A DNA stretch of 64,000 nucleotides from DASQUK01 sp963717085 (GTDB taxonomy: Bacteria > Actinomycetota > Acidimicrobiia > Acidimicrobiales > VFJN01), in assembly GCA_963717085.1 (NCBI GenBank), contig CAVQVM010000002.1, positions 372,001-436,000 of the forward strand, written 5' to 3'. The position numbers were made by a program, and so were the translations under genes. The notes under the pieces are model-generated. The model was not told the DNA's origin and made no database searches. It saw only the letters and a program-made list of their open reading frames with translations. Below, one piece after another: positions 1 through 6,685 of this stretch (the stretch's first letter is position 1; each line of letters opens with the position of its first letter).

Positions 1-588
1 GCCGGGCCCGCCCTGCACGACGAGGCAGGTGGCGAGCGGCGCGCGGATCACCTCGTCCTGCTCCGCGGCGATCGTGGCGACGATGTCCCGCATCTCCCCG
101 CTCCGCTCGCGCTCCAGCTCGGCCAGAAGCGGATCGGGGATGCCACCGTGGTGGGCAGCGTCGACGCTGTCGGGATCGTCGAACACCTCGTCCACCAGGT
201 CGTCGAGGCGGCGGCCGGTCATCATGAATCGCCGCCGGCGCCGCAGTCCGAGCGGGTCGACCGCCGTCGCGCGGTAGAACGGCACGGCCACGTCGGCTCG
301 CCAGTCGACCACCACCGGGTCGCCGCGGTCGTCCTCGACGTGACGGCGGCCCACGTACCAGCAGCCCCCGGCCTCGCCGTCGAGCCGGCCGAAGCTCAAC
401 CCGGGCACGTCCACGTCGAGGGTGCCGAGGCGGTGCGCCAGGTGCTGCTGCGCGATCGCGGAGTCCACCGCCTGGGCGGCACCCTCGGCGATCGCGGCCG
501 TGCGCGCCGTCCGGTCCCGCATGGCGGCGAGGCAGCGGTAGGCCTCGTCGAGGTACGCCTGCTCGGCGTCGACGTCGGGATGCGGCAC
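1..588 (-). CDS. HelD-like UvrD-family helicase, N-terminal part (cut by window edge)
   Basis: Only the first 196 codons are in the window. The product begins MPHPDVDAEQAYLDEAY and carries the N-terminal region typical of HelD/HelR RNA-polymerase-recycling ATPases: an early coiled-coil-like stretch, then WYVGRRHVEDD, VVVDWRADVAVPFY and a LGLRRRRRF segment. It breaks off in CLVVQGGPG, which is the start of a Walker A loop (GGPGTGKT in the family). HelD proteins bind RNA polymerase and release it from stalled complexes; that role is taken from the family. The GTG start at 588 has AGAGG eight bases upstream and diverges from the Rrf2 gene. A general UvrD/Rep DNA helicase is less likely because of the long N-terminal arm. 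Confidence 0.8.
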   Translation of the reverse strand, partial: MPHPDVDAEQAYLDEAYRCLAAMRDRTARTAAIAEGAAQAVDSAIAQQHLAHRLGTLDVDVPGLSFGRLDGEAGGCWYVGRRHVEDDRGDPVVVDWRADVAVPFYRATAVDPLGLRRRRRFMMTGRRLDDLVDEVFDDPDSVDAAHHGGIPDPLLAELERERSGEMRDIVATIAAEQDEVIRAPLATCLVVQGGPG

Positions 589-648
589 GCTCGGAACCTC
601 TGCGCAAGCGGGGGCGAAGCAGCGTAGTGCGCGCCTCGATACCGGGAT

Positions 649-662
649 CGGGGAATTCTCCG
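649..662. promoter_or_regulatory. Imperfect palindrome upstream of the Rrf2 gene
   Basis: CGGGGAATTCTCCG is a 14-bp inverted repeat with one mismatched pair, centred on GAATTC, 32 bases before the Rrf2 start and between two divergent genes. Rrf2-family proteins bind dyads with AT-rich centres and often regulate themselves, so an operator is plausible. The assignment rests on position and symmetry only. Confidence 0.3.
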
Positions 663-693
663 GCGCGGTAGGGTCCGACCGGAGGAGCACGAC

Positions 694-1149
694 GTGCGCA
701 TCACGGCAAAGGTCGATTATGCGGTTCGAGCCGCGGCCGAGCTGGCGGCGGCACCCCCGGGGCCCGTAAAGGGCGACGTCATCGCGCAGCGGCAGGGCAT
801 CCCGGCCAAGTTCCTGGAGAACATCCTCGCCGACCTCCGACGCGCCGGCCTGGTCGCCAGCCAGCGGGGGGCCGAGGGTGGCTACTGGCTGGCCGCCGAC
901 GCCTCCGCCATCTCCGTGGCCGACATCATCCGGGCCGTCGAGGGGCCCCTGGCCGACGTGCACGGCATGCCGCCCGAACTGGTCGACTACCGGGGGCCCG
1001 CAGCGGGACTGCAAGGGGTGTGGATCGCGACGCGTGCCGCGCTGCGGACCGTCCTGGAAGAGGTCACCCTGGCCGACGTTGCCGCCGGGACCCTGCCCAC
1101 GGCGGCCGAGAAGCTGTTGCGCGAGCCGGACGCGTGGCTGCGACGCTGA
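694..1149 (+). CDS. Rrf2 family transcriptional regulator without cluster cysteines
   Basis: This 151-residue protein has the Rrf2 winged-helix pattern: MRITAKVDYAVRAAAELA, then IPAKFLENILADLRRAGLV, then SQRGAEGGYWLA, the wing and following helix. It contains no cysteine, so it cannot bind the Fe-S cluster used by IscR, NsrR or RsrR and must sense something else or act as a plain repressor. The GTG start is fixed by a strong GGAGGAG at 681-687. It is divergent from the HelD-like gene and followed after 37 bases by the RG-rich protein. The family is clear; the regulon is unknown. Confidence 0.88.
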   Translation: MRITAKVDYAVRAAAELAAAPPGPVKGDVIAQRQGIPAKFLENILADLRRAGLVASQRGAEGGYWLAADASAISVADIIRAVEGPLADVHGMPPELVDYRGPAAGLQGVWIATRAALRTVLEEVTLADVAAGTLPTAAEKLLREPDAWLRR

Positions 1150-1186
1150 TGTCGCCATGAACCCGCCGCGCTAGCGTTGATCACCT

Positions 1187-2617
1187 ATGTCCCGCCGGAT
1201 CGAGATCGAGCTCACCAGCTCCCGGGATGACGGCTCCTGGACGTGGCGTGCGGCCGGCGCCCGCGAACCGCGGGGCACGCTGGAGGGCGCACTGGTCCCG
1301 GGGGGAGCACAGGTGGGCGACGTGCTGCGCGCCGAGATCGACGGCTACCTCGACGAGATGAGCGTCGTGGCGATCCTGCCGCCGCGGGCGCCACGGCGTG
1401 AGCCGGAGCGCCTGGAGCTGCACCGCGCGGGCAGCGATCGACCGCTGGTGACCACCACACTGGTGCGGGAGCGCAGCGACGACCGCCGCCCCCCGGGCCG
1501 TCGCGGTGACCGCCGGGAGCGGGGTGAGCGGACCGAGCGTGGCGAGCGCGGCGACCGCAGCGAGCGTCGCGAGGGTCCCGGCCGCCGTGAACGCGGTGAG
1601 CGTGACCGCGGGCGGTCCGAACGGGACGGCCGTCGGCCGGCAGGTGCCCGCCAGGACGGACGCCACGAGCGACCCGAAAGGCCGGCTCCCCCGCCGATCG
1701 AGGCCAAGCCGAAGCCCAAGCGCCTCCGGCCCGGGAAGGTCCACCGCACCGCCCTCCTCGAGGCCGTCTCGCCCGAGCAGCGGCCGATCGCCGAGCAGCT
1801 GCTTCAGGGGGGCATCCCGTCGGTGCGCCAGGCGATCGAGAAGCAGAACGAGGCGCTCCGGGCCGAGGGCAAGACCGAGGTCAAGGCAGATCAGCTCCTG
1901 CGGGTCGCCGAGGAGCTGCGCCACCGTGCCGCTGCGGCCGTCTGGCGCGATCGCGCCGAGGCCGCCATCGCCGCCGTCGACGAGCTCGACCTCCGCGACC
2001 TGCGCTCGGTCGTCAACGCCGCCGGTGACGCCGGTCGTGACGAGGAGGTCCGGGCGCTGGCGGCCCAGCTGCGGGAGGCGCTGGCCAACCGCGTCGAGAA
2101 GGAGCAGGCCGCCTGGCTGGCGGACCTGGCCGACACACTCCGGGCCGGACGCGTGGTGCGGGCGCTCCGGCTGAGCTCCCGGCCGCCGAAGGCGGGGGCA
2201 CCCATCCCCGGCGACCTCGCCAACCAGCTCGTGGAAGCGGCATCCGCGGCACTGACCGCAGAGACGGGTCAGGAGCGTTGGGCCACGGTGCTCGACGCCC
2301 TCGCGTTCTCCCCCATCCGCAGGCGGGTGGTTCCCCAGTCGTTGCCCACGAAGCTGTCGCCGCAGCTCCGCGTGACCGTGGCTCGGCTGGGTACCCGGCT
2401 TCCCGAGATCGCCCACATCTTCGCCATCGAGCCCGAGGAATCGCCGGCCCGCGCGCCACGCGGCCCGGCCCGGCGCAGTGCGCCCCGAGGCAAGAAGGGC
2501 CGCACCGAGCCGAAGGCGGCCGCAGATGCAAACGGGGGCGAAGGCGAAGCGTCCGGGAACCCCCCGGATGGTGAGACCGACGCGCCCGGCGCACCCCAAG
2601 AGGCGACCGCCAAGTAG
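1187..2617 (+). CDS. Hypothetical protein with Arg/Gly/Glu-rich low-complexity segment, possibly RNA-binding
   Basis: The 476-residue product is not recognised as a named family. Residues about 1-65 look like a small beta-barrel. Residues about 90-165 are a low-complexity run of RRGDRRERGERTERGERGD-type repeats like disordered RNA-binding tails. A basic KPKPKRLRPGKVHRTALL linker leads into a predicted helical domain (about 185-400, rich in Ala, Leu, Glu and Arg). The C-terminal 75 residues are again disordered and basic then acidic. Third-position GC is very high and the opposite strand reads only as a shadow. RNA binding is inference from the RG-rich tract. Confidence 0.7.
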   Translation: MSRRIEIELTSSRDDGSWTWRAAGAREPRGTLEGALVPGGAQVGDVLRAEIDGYLDEMSVVAILPPRAPRREPERLELHRAGSDRPLVTTTLVRERSDDRRPPGRRGDRRERGERTERGERGDRSERREGPGRRERGERDRGRSERDGRRPAGARQDGRHERPERPAPPPIEAKPKPKRLRPGKVHRTALLEAVSPEQRPIAEQLLQGGIPSVRQAIEKQNEALRAEGKTEVKADQLLRVAEELRHRAAAAVWRDRAEAAIAAVDELDLRDLRSVVNAAGDAGRDEEVRALAAQLREALANRVEKEQAAWLADLADTLRAGRVVRALRLSSRPPKAGAPIPGDLANQLVEAASAALTAETGQERWATVLDALAFSPIRRRVVPQSLPTKLSPQLRVTVARLGTRLPEIAHIFAIEPEESPARAPRGPARRSAPRGKKGRTEPKAAADANGGEGEASGNPPDGETDAPGAPQEATAK

Positions 2618-2668
2618 CCCGAGGGAGGCGGGTGCCCGCCGACGGTTCCCGGGCAGGTGCACCACCCC

Positions 2669-3085
2669 ATGAGCGACGAGCAGTACGAGGTGACACCGAT
2701 CGGCACGGTCCGGTCCCCCCTGACCGACCGGGCATCAGCGCCGAAACAGGGCTACGAAGGCTCGCCCGACGCCTGGCTCGAGTTCGTGCCGGGTGTGCTG
2801 GAAGCGCTGCAGGACGTCCGGCCCGGCGACCAGGTGATCGTTCTGACTTGGCTCGACCGGGCCCGCCGCGACGTCCTGCGGACGCATCCTCGCGACGACC
2901 TGGCAAATCCCGAGGTGGGTGTCTTCAGCACCCGCTCGCCCGACCGTCCCAACCCCATCGGCCTCCATGTCGTGGAGGTCCTGTCGAGGGACCATGGCCG
3001 GCTACAGGTCCGCAACCTCGAGGCCCTCGACGGGACGCCCGTCATCGACCTGAAGCCCGTCCTCCCGGGTGTTCCCGACGCCTGA
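2669..3085 (+). CDS. trmO: tRNA (adenine37-N6)-methyltransferase TrmO
   Basis: This 138-residue protein matches the TrmO/YaeB (TsaA) fold. It opens with EVTPIGTVRSPLTDR, has a long helix with PGDQVIVLTWLDRA, and carries the family signature FSTRSPDRPNPIGLHVVEV near residue 90, followed by LEALDGTPVIDLKPVLP. TrmO methylates N6 of t6A37 in ACY-decoding tRNAs using SAM. I chose ATG 2669; a GTG at 2657 would add four residues and has a poorer upstream context. It follows the RG-rich gene after a short gap and may share its transcript. Confidence 0.88.
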   Translation: MSDEQYEVTPIGTVRSPLTDRASAPKQGYEGSPDAWLEFVPGVLEALQDVRPGDQVIVLTWLDRARRDVLRTHPRDDLANPEVGVFSTRSPDRPNPIGLHVVEVLSRDHGRLQVRNLEALDGTPVIDLKPVLPGVPDA

Positions 3086-3151
3086 GGTCCGTCGCGGCTG
3101 ACTCACGTGCAGTTCGCGCGCCGCAGCCGTGGCGCCGCCGCACCCCTGGGA

Positions 3152-3349
3152 TCAGTGCTGGCGGGGGACGATCACCGAGTCGAGGCTGCCTCGGCCGCGG
3201 TACCGGCCGGTCTCGATGTCCTCGTCCCAGCGGGCACCGCACGCCTCACAGGTGCACGAGTCGATGTGCAACGAGCCGATGTAGAGCCGTTCGACCTGGT
3301 AGGCGTGGCAGAACGGGCACTGGAGGTGCCCGCAGTCGTCATCATCCAT
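3152..3349 (-). CDS. Small zinc-ribbon protein
   Basis: The 65-residue product has two CxxC knuckles, CPFC at residues 11-14 and CEAC at 34-37, with a further Cys in each neighbourhood (C6 and C32). This is the layout of a single zinc ribbon. An acidic MDDDDC start and an acidic stretch after the second knuckle flank it. No catalytic residues are visible, so a structural or nucleic-acid-binding role is a guess. It is transcribed away from the enoyl-CoA hydratase across a 173-bp intergenic region. High GC3 in this frame supports coding. Confidence 0.7.
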   Translation of the reverse strand: MDDDDCGHLQCPFCHAYQVERLYIGSLHIDSCTCEACGARWDEDIETGRYRGRGSLDSVIVPRQH

Positions 3350-3460
3350 GTGGGTCGGCGCCTATCCCCTGTCGGACCTGGTGTGTCCCGTGACCACCCG
3401 CATCGTTCGGTTCGACTACCTCACCTTACCGGAGGTTTCGCCGACTTCCGGCCGGCGGTG

Positions 3461-3477
3461 TCTCACGCAACGTGAGA
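3461..3477. promoter_or_regulatory. Perfect 7-3-7 palindrome, probable operator
   Basis: TCTCACGcaaCGTGAGA is a perfect inverted repeat with a 3-bp centre. It ends 45 bases before the enoyl-CoA hydratase start and lies in the divergent interval with the zinc-ribbon gene. The spacing and length suit a dimeric repressor such as a TetR- or GntR-type protein; no candidate regulator gene is adjacent. Nearby ACCTcaccttaccggAGGT (3418-3436) is a weaker inverted pair. Confidence 0.5.
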
Positions 3478-3522
3478 TGGAGCCATTCATGCAGTCAGAG
3501 TGCGATGACTAGGGTGAGCGCC

Positions 3523-4338
3523 ATGAGCAACCCAGCCGGGAGTGGGACGACCGACGGCCAGGAGCGGCGGGCGACGCCCGTCGAGCTCGAGCGCCGCGGC
3601 CCGTGCGCCGTCATCAGGATCAACCGGCCCGAGGCCCGGAATGCTGTCAACGGTGCGGTGGCCCAGGGCATCGAGGACGCGATCGACGAGCTCGAGGCCG
3701 ACGACGACGTCTGGGTCGGGATCATCACCGGCGAGCCCCCGGTGTTCTCGGCCGGCGCGGACCTCAAGGAGATCAACGCCGGCAACGCCGCCAACCTGCA
3801 GACCGAGCGGGGTGGCTTCGCCGGCATCGTGCAGCGCGAACGGACCAAACCCCTCATTGCCGCGGTCGACGGGCCTGCCCTGGCGGGCGGGACGGAGATC
3901 GTCCTGGCCTGCGACCTGGTGGTGGCGTCCACCACAGCCACGTTCGGCGTCCCGGAGGTCAAGCGCTCGCTCGTGGCCGGTGCTGGCGCGCTGTTCCGGC
4001 TGGGCCGCAAGCTGCCTTTCAACCTGGCCATGGAGCTGGCGCTCACCGGTGACCCCATCACCGCGGAGCTGGCCCACCACCACGGGTTCGTCAACCGGCT
4101 GGTCGAGCCGGGGCAGGCGCTCGACGCCGCGATCGCCCTGGGCGAACAGATCTGCGCCAACGCTCCCCTCGCCGTCCGCGCCAGCCGCAAGGTGGTGGTC
4201 GAGGCGACACAGGCGCCCGACGAGGTGGGCTGGAAGATGTCGATGGACGCCATGGTCGAGGCGGTCAGGAGCGAGGACTTCCGCGAGGGCCTGACCGCGT
4301 TCATCGAGAAGCGGCCACCCCGGTGGAAGGGTCACTAA
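3523..4338 (+). CDS. Enoyl-CoA hydratase/isomerase family protein
   Basis: A 271-residue crotonase-fold protein. The oxyanion-hole segments AVIRINRPEARNAVN and FSAGADLKEI are present. Both acid residues of true hydratases are kept: the Glu in GGTEIVLACD and the Glu 20 residues later in FGVPEVKRS. It should therefore hydrate 2-enoyl-CoA thioesters in fatty acid or branched-acid degradation. ATG 3523 is preferred because AGGGTGAG lies just upstream at 3511-3518; a longer in-frame start at 3472 would overlap the palindrome. The stop codon lies inside the presumed target duplication of the repeat element that follows. Confidence 0.9.
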   Translation: MSNPAGSGTTDGQERRATPVELERRGPCAVIRINRPEARNAVNGAVAQGIEDAIDELEADDDVWVGIITGEPPVFSAGADLKEINAGNAANLQTERGGFAGIVQRERTKPLIAAVDGPALAGGTEIVLACDLVVASTTATFGVPEVKRSLVAGAGALFRLGRKLPFNLAMELALTGDPITAELAHHHGFVNRLVEPGQALDAAIALGEQICANAPLAVRASRKVVVEATQAPDEVGWKMSMDAMVEAVRSEDFREGLTAFIEKRPPRWKGH

Positions 4339-4339
4339 G

Positions 4340-4455
4340 TGGCCGAGCGGATAGGCCTGTAAGTGGGCATTGAACAGTACGGGATTTGCAGCGTGAGCCC
4401 AGGCCACACAGCTCGGCCTCCACCAGCGCTGACCCAGACGACGTGACTATCCGCT
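4340..4455. repeat. Structured MITE-like repeat element, copy 1
   Basis: This element has a second copy at 8297-8421. A 59-base core (4377-4435 against 8334-8392) matches at 52 positions by eye, starting GTACGGGATTTGCAGCGT. The ends form an inverted repeat, GAGCGGATAG at 4345-4354 against CTATCCGCTC at 4447-4456. A competing helix pairs GGCCGAGC (4341-4348) with GCTCGGCC (4411-4418). Imperfect direct repeats AGGGTCACTAAG (4328-4339) and CAGGTCCTAAG (4456-4466) flank it and look like a decayed target duplication that includes the hydratase stop codon. It lies between convergent genes. Whether it is a mobile remnant, an RNA or both is open. Confidence 0.7.
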
Positions 4456-4473
4456 CAGGTCCTAAGCCCCGCG

Positions 4474-4890
4474 TCAGACGTCAGGCAGCACGCGGTGGGT
4501 GGTGAGGAAGTCGGCGAGCCCGTCGACCAGCGGCCAGGTGGATACCTCGGCGAGGGGGACCCAGGCGACCTCGGCGGCGTCGTCACCCGGAACGGCGCGC
4601 TCGGGCGGGTCGAGCACCGTGACCAGGAAGTCCAGGATCACGAAGTGGTACCCGACATCGATCCTCTCCACCCAGCCCACGAAGTCGGCACAGGTCGCCC
4701 GCAGCCCCGTCTCCTCGCGCAGCTCGCGGACGACCGCGGCGGTCACCGTCTCGCCGGGCTCGACCCGTCCGCCCGGTACCGACCACCGGCCCGCCCCCGG
4801 GCTCGCCGCCCGCCGGACCAGGAGCAGCTGGTCGTCGACGACCGCCACCGCACCCGCACACACCTCGGGTCGCGGCGAGCCTCCGCCCAT
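4474..4890 (-). CDS. NUDIX hydrolase
   Basis: This 138-residue protein contains a full Nudix box: G-x5-E-x7-REUxEExGU is met by GRVEPGETVTAAVVRELREE followed by TGL, about residues 42-64. It opens with RPEVCAGAVAVVDDQLLLVRR and ends with a short helix after FLTTHR. The family hydrolyses nucleoside diphosphates linked to another moiety; the substrate cannot be read from the sequence, with ADP-ribose or oxidised nucleotides being common. ATG 4890 shares one base with the stop codon of the upstream acetyltransferase, so the two are probably co-translated. A longer open frame upstream is antisense noise inside that gene. Confidence 0.88.
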   Translation of the reverse strand: MGGGSPRPEVCAGAVAVVDDQLLLVRRAASPGAGRWSVPGGRVEPGETVTAAVVRELREETGLRATCADFVGWVERIDVGYHFVILDFLVTVLDPPERAVPGDDAAEVAWVPLAEVSTWPLVDGLADFLTTHRVLPDV

Positions 4891-5396
4891 CACGAGAGCG
4901 GTCGATGCACCACGATTGCCCGGGCAACCAGTCCGAACGACTCGAAGAAGTTCTTGGTGTCCCGATCGCCCGGCAGGGCCAGGCTGTCGACCCCGAAGCA
5001 GCCCCGGGCGCGACACCAGTCGATCAAGTGGTTCATGAGCGTCTCGCCCACGCCCACCGCCCGTGCGCCGGGGTCGACGTAGATGTCTTCGATCACGCCC
5101 AACAGCCCGCCGTCGAGCAACGTCTCGGTACGCACGACGCCGTAGCCGATCACCACCCCGTCGAGTGTCCCCACGGCCACCTCGTGGTCCGGCCACTCCA
5201 GGGCCGAACGCAACGCCGCCTCCTGCGGCGCCGGCCGGCCCTCGCGGCGCGCCCACAGGACCCCACCCTTCTGTCCGAGCTTCTCCGCGGTGGCGGCGCC
5301 GGCCAACGCCGCCACGTGGGGGATGTCCGCCTCGACGGCCGTGCGCGCTGCCTCCTCCGGCGCCGCGCCCGGGGCACGCTCCGGCGCAGCCGTCAT
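4890..5396 (-). CDS. GNAT family N-acetyltransferase
   Basis: The 168-residue product has the GNAT order of motifs: an N-terminal helix pair, EVAVGTLDGVVIGYGVVRTE (strands 2-4), then IEDIYVDPGARAVGVGETLM, where RAVGVG is the acetyl-CoA pyrophosphate loop (motif A), and a terminal FFESFGLVARAIVVHR strand. The substrate is unknown. It sits in a tight run: its ATG overlaps the upstream gene's stop (CAATGAC) and its stop overlaps the Nudix start (TGATG). Co-expression of the three is therefore likely. Confidence 0.85.
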   Translation of the reverse strand: MTAAPERAPGAAPEEAARTAVEADIPHVAALAGAATAEKLGQKGGVLWARREGRPAPQEAALRSALEWPDHEVAVGTLDGVVIGYGVVRTETLLDGGLLGVIEDIYVDPGARAVGVGETLMNHLIDWCRARGCFGVDSLALPGDRDTKNFFESFGLVARAIVVHRPLS

Positions 5397-5923
5397 TGTT
5401 GAAGCTGGACGATCTTGTTGAGGATCGTCTTGCGACCGCGGTGTCCCACCTCGTAGGCCCGGACCGCCTCGAGCTCGTCGAGGGTCAGGCCGGGGAGCCG
5501 GGTGACCACCTGCGAGGCCGACAGGCTGTCGTAGTCGGTGATGGCGAGGTCGGCGACGTCGGGCCCGGGCTCGGCTGGTTCGACTACGGCGGCCCGGGAC
5601 CGGTCGGACCGCACCGCAGCGCGTTCGGGAGCCGGCGCGTCGGCCCCGCCGTCGCCGCGATCCTCGTCGTCTCTGGGCAGGACGCCGAGCGCCCGCAGGA
5701 GCCCGGTGGTCTGCTCCTCGAACTCCGCCAGGCGGCGTCGCACCTCGGCCTCGCCCTGACGGACCGCGAACTGGCCGAAGAGCCGGGCGTTGCGCGTGTG
5801 GACGCGACCCTGTTCGGCAAGCTTGGGCAGCAGCGTGGGGGCCTCGAAGAAGAGGCCGATCGGTACGTAGACGAGCAGGTCGGCTAGCTGGTCAGCTGGC
5901 GTCCTGTCATCATTCTCGGTCAC
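5393..5923 (-). CDS. Conserved hypothetical protein, lipid-droplet-protein-like C-terminus
   Basis: A 176-residue protein of unknown function. The N-terminus (LADLLVYVPIGLFFEAPTLL) is an amphipathic or membrane-associating stretch, followed by a phasin-like helix rich in Glu and Arg. A disordered linker with many Asp, Ala and Pro residues leads to a compact C-terminal motif around DYDSLSASQVVTRL, ending in GHRGRKTILNKI. I recall this C-terminal pattern from mycobacterial lipid-droplet-associated proteins; that link is from memory and not tested. It is first in a three-gene overlap with the GNAT and Nudix genes. Confidence 0.6.
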   Translation of the reverse strand: MTENDDRTPADQLADLLVYVPIGLFFEAPTLLPKLAEQGRVHTRNARLFGQFAVRQGEAEVRRRLAEFEEQTTGLLRALGVLPRDDEDRGDGGADAPAPERAAVRSDRSRAAVVEPAEPGPDVADLAITDYDSLSASQVVTRLPGLTLDELEAVRAYEVGHRGRKTILNKIVQLQQ

Positions 5924-5970
5924 GAATCGATCCTCTCAGGCGGGAGGGCGGGCGGCCAGCCCGGCCCGAC

Positions 5971-6471
5971 TCACACGCAGTCGGTGCAGAGCATCAGGTC
6001 AGCGTCGGCAAGCTGGCTCGGGTGCTTGACCAGGAAGCACGACTGGCAGACGAACTCGCCGGGCCGCTTGGGCTGGATGCGCCCCGTTCCGTCGCCCCGC
6101 TCGTCAGTCTCCGGTTGCTCCTCGTCGTCTTCCTCCTCGCCGTCGTCGGGCTGTGCGGCGATGCGGTCCTTAAGGATGGTGTCGAGGTCGGCTTCGACGT
6201 CGTCGGGGTCGACGTCGTCGTCGTCCTCCTCCTCCTCCTCCTCGGCGGGGCGCGTCTTGGTGGCGGTCGCCTTCGCCTTGGGTGCGGGCTCGACCGCGAC
6301 AGCCTCGACCTCGTCCTCTTCGTCGAGCTCCTCGAAATCCTCGTCGTCCGCGACGTCGTCCTCGTCGTCGGCAAGGGCCTCGTCGAGGTCTTCGGGCTCG
6401 GCCGCGAAGTCTTCCTCGTCGTCGGCGTCGTCGGCGTCGAGTTCTTCGTCTTGCATCTCTTCGTCAGACAT
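5971..6471 (-). CDS. DUF4193 family acidic protein with C-terminal zinc knuckles
   Basis: The 166-residue protein is extremely acidic: residues about 1-60 and 78-140 are dominated by Asp and Glu, with one Lys/Ala/Thr-rich island near 65-75. The segment DLDTILKDRIAAQ and the C-terminal FVCQSCFLVKHPSQLADAD followed by CTDCV are the marks of the DUF4193 family found in actinobacteria. CxxC at about 147 and at the terminus probably bind zinc. Function is unknown. The acidic expansion is much longer than the family core. A CRP-like site lies 168 bases upstream of the start. Confidence 0.85.
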   Translation of the reverse strand: MSDEEMQDEELDADDADDEEDFAAEPEDLDEALADDEDDVADDEDFEELDEEDEVEAVAVEPAPKAKATATKTRPAEEEEEEDDDDVDPDDVEADLDTILKDRIAAQPDDGEEEDDEEQPETDERGDGTGRIQPKRPGEFVCQSCFLVKHPSQLADADLMLCTDCV

Positions 6472-6638
6472 CGGGTCCCTTCACCATGCGGCCCAGCGCG
6501 GCCGGATCATAGGCACGGCGCTCAACACCCCGAGAGTCGGCAATATGCCCGAGCGCTGGGGAGTGCCGCTCCGGGCGGTCGAGCTGTTGAGGGGGTCCGC
6601 GCGGCGGGTCAGGGTATCGACCGGTGGCACCACTCGTT

Positions 6639-6654
6639 AGTGACAATCGTCACA
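6639..6654. promoter_or_regulatory. CRP-like site (AGTGA-N6-TCACA)
   Basis: AGTGACAATCGTCACA matches the CRP/Cmr consensus TGTGA-N6-TCACA at 9 of 10 defined positions. It lies 168 bases upstream of the DUF4193 start, within the 214-bp gap below thyX. Actinobacteria use CRP-type regulators and this window encodes two class III cyclases, which makes a cAMP-responsive site reasonable, though a chance match cannot be excluded. Confidence 0.4.
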
Positions 6655-6685
6655 TGGGCCGGCCCGGGCGAGGGCGCGAATCCCG

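Noticed and set aside
1181..2665. 494-codon minus-strand open frame
   Set aside because: It is opposite the RG-rich gene; the plus frame has high GC3, a plausible start and a coherent domain layout.
4340..4360. tRNA-Ser/Leu-like 5' end (GTGGCCGAGCGGATAGGCC)
   Set aside because: The D-arm-like start is not followed by an anticodon arm, a GGTTCGA T-loop or an acceptor match; the second copy of the repeat diverges at tRNA-invariant positions.
5971..6471. Acidic repeat region as a DNA tandem repeat
   Set aside because: The GAC/GAG-rich stretch is irregular and explained by the acidic DUF4193 protein.
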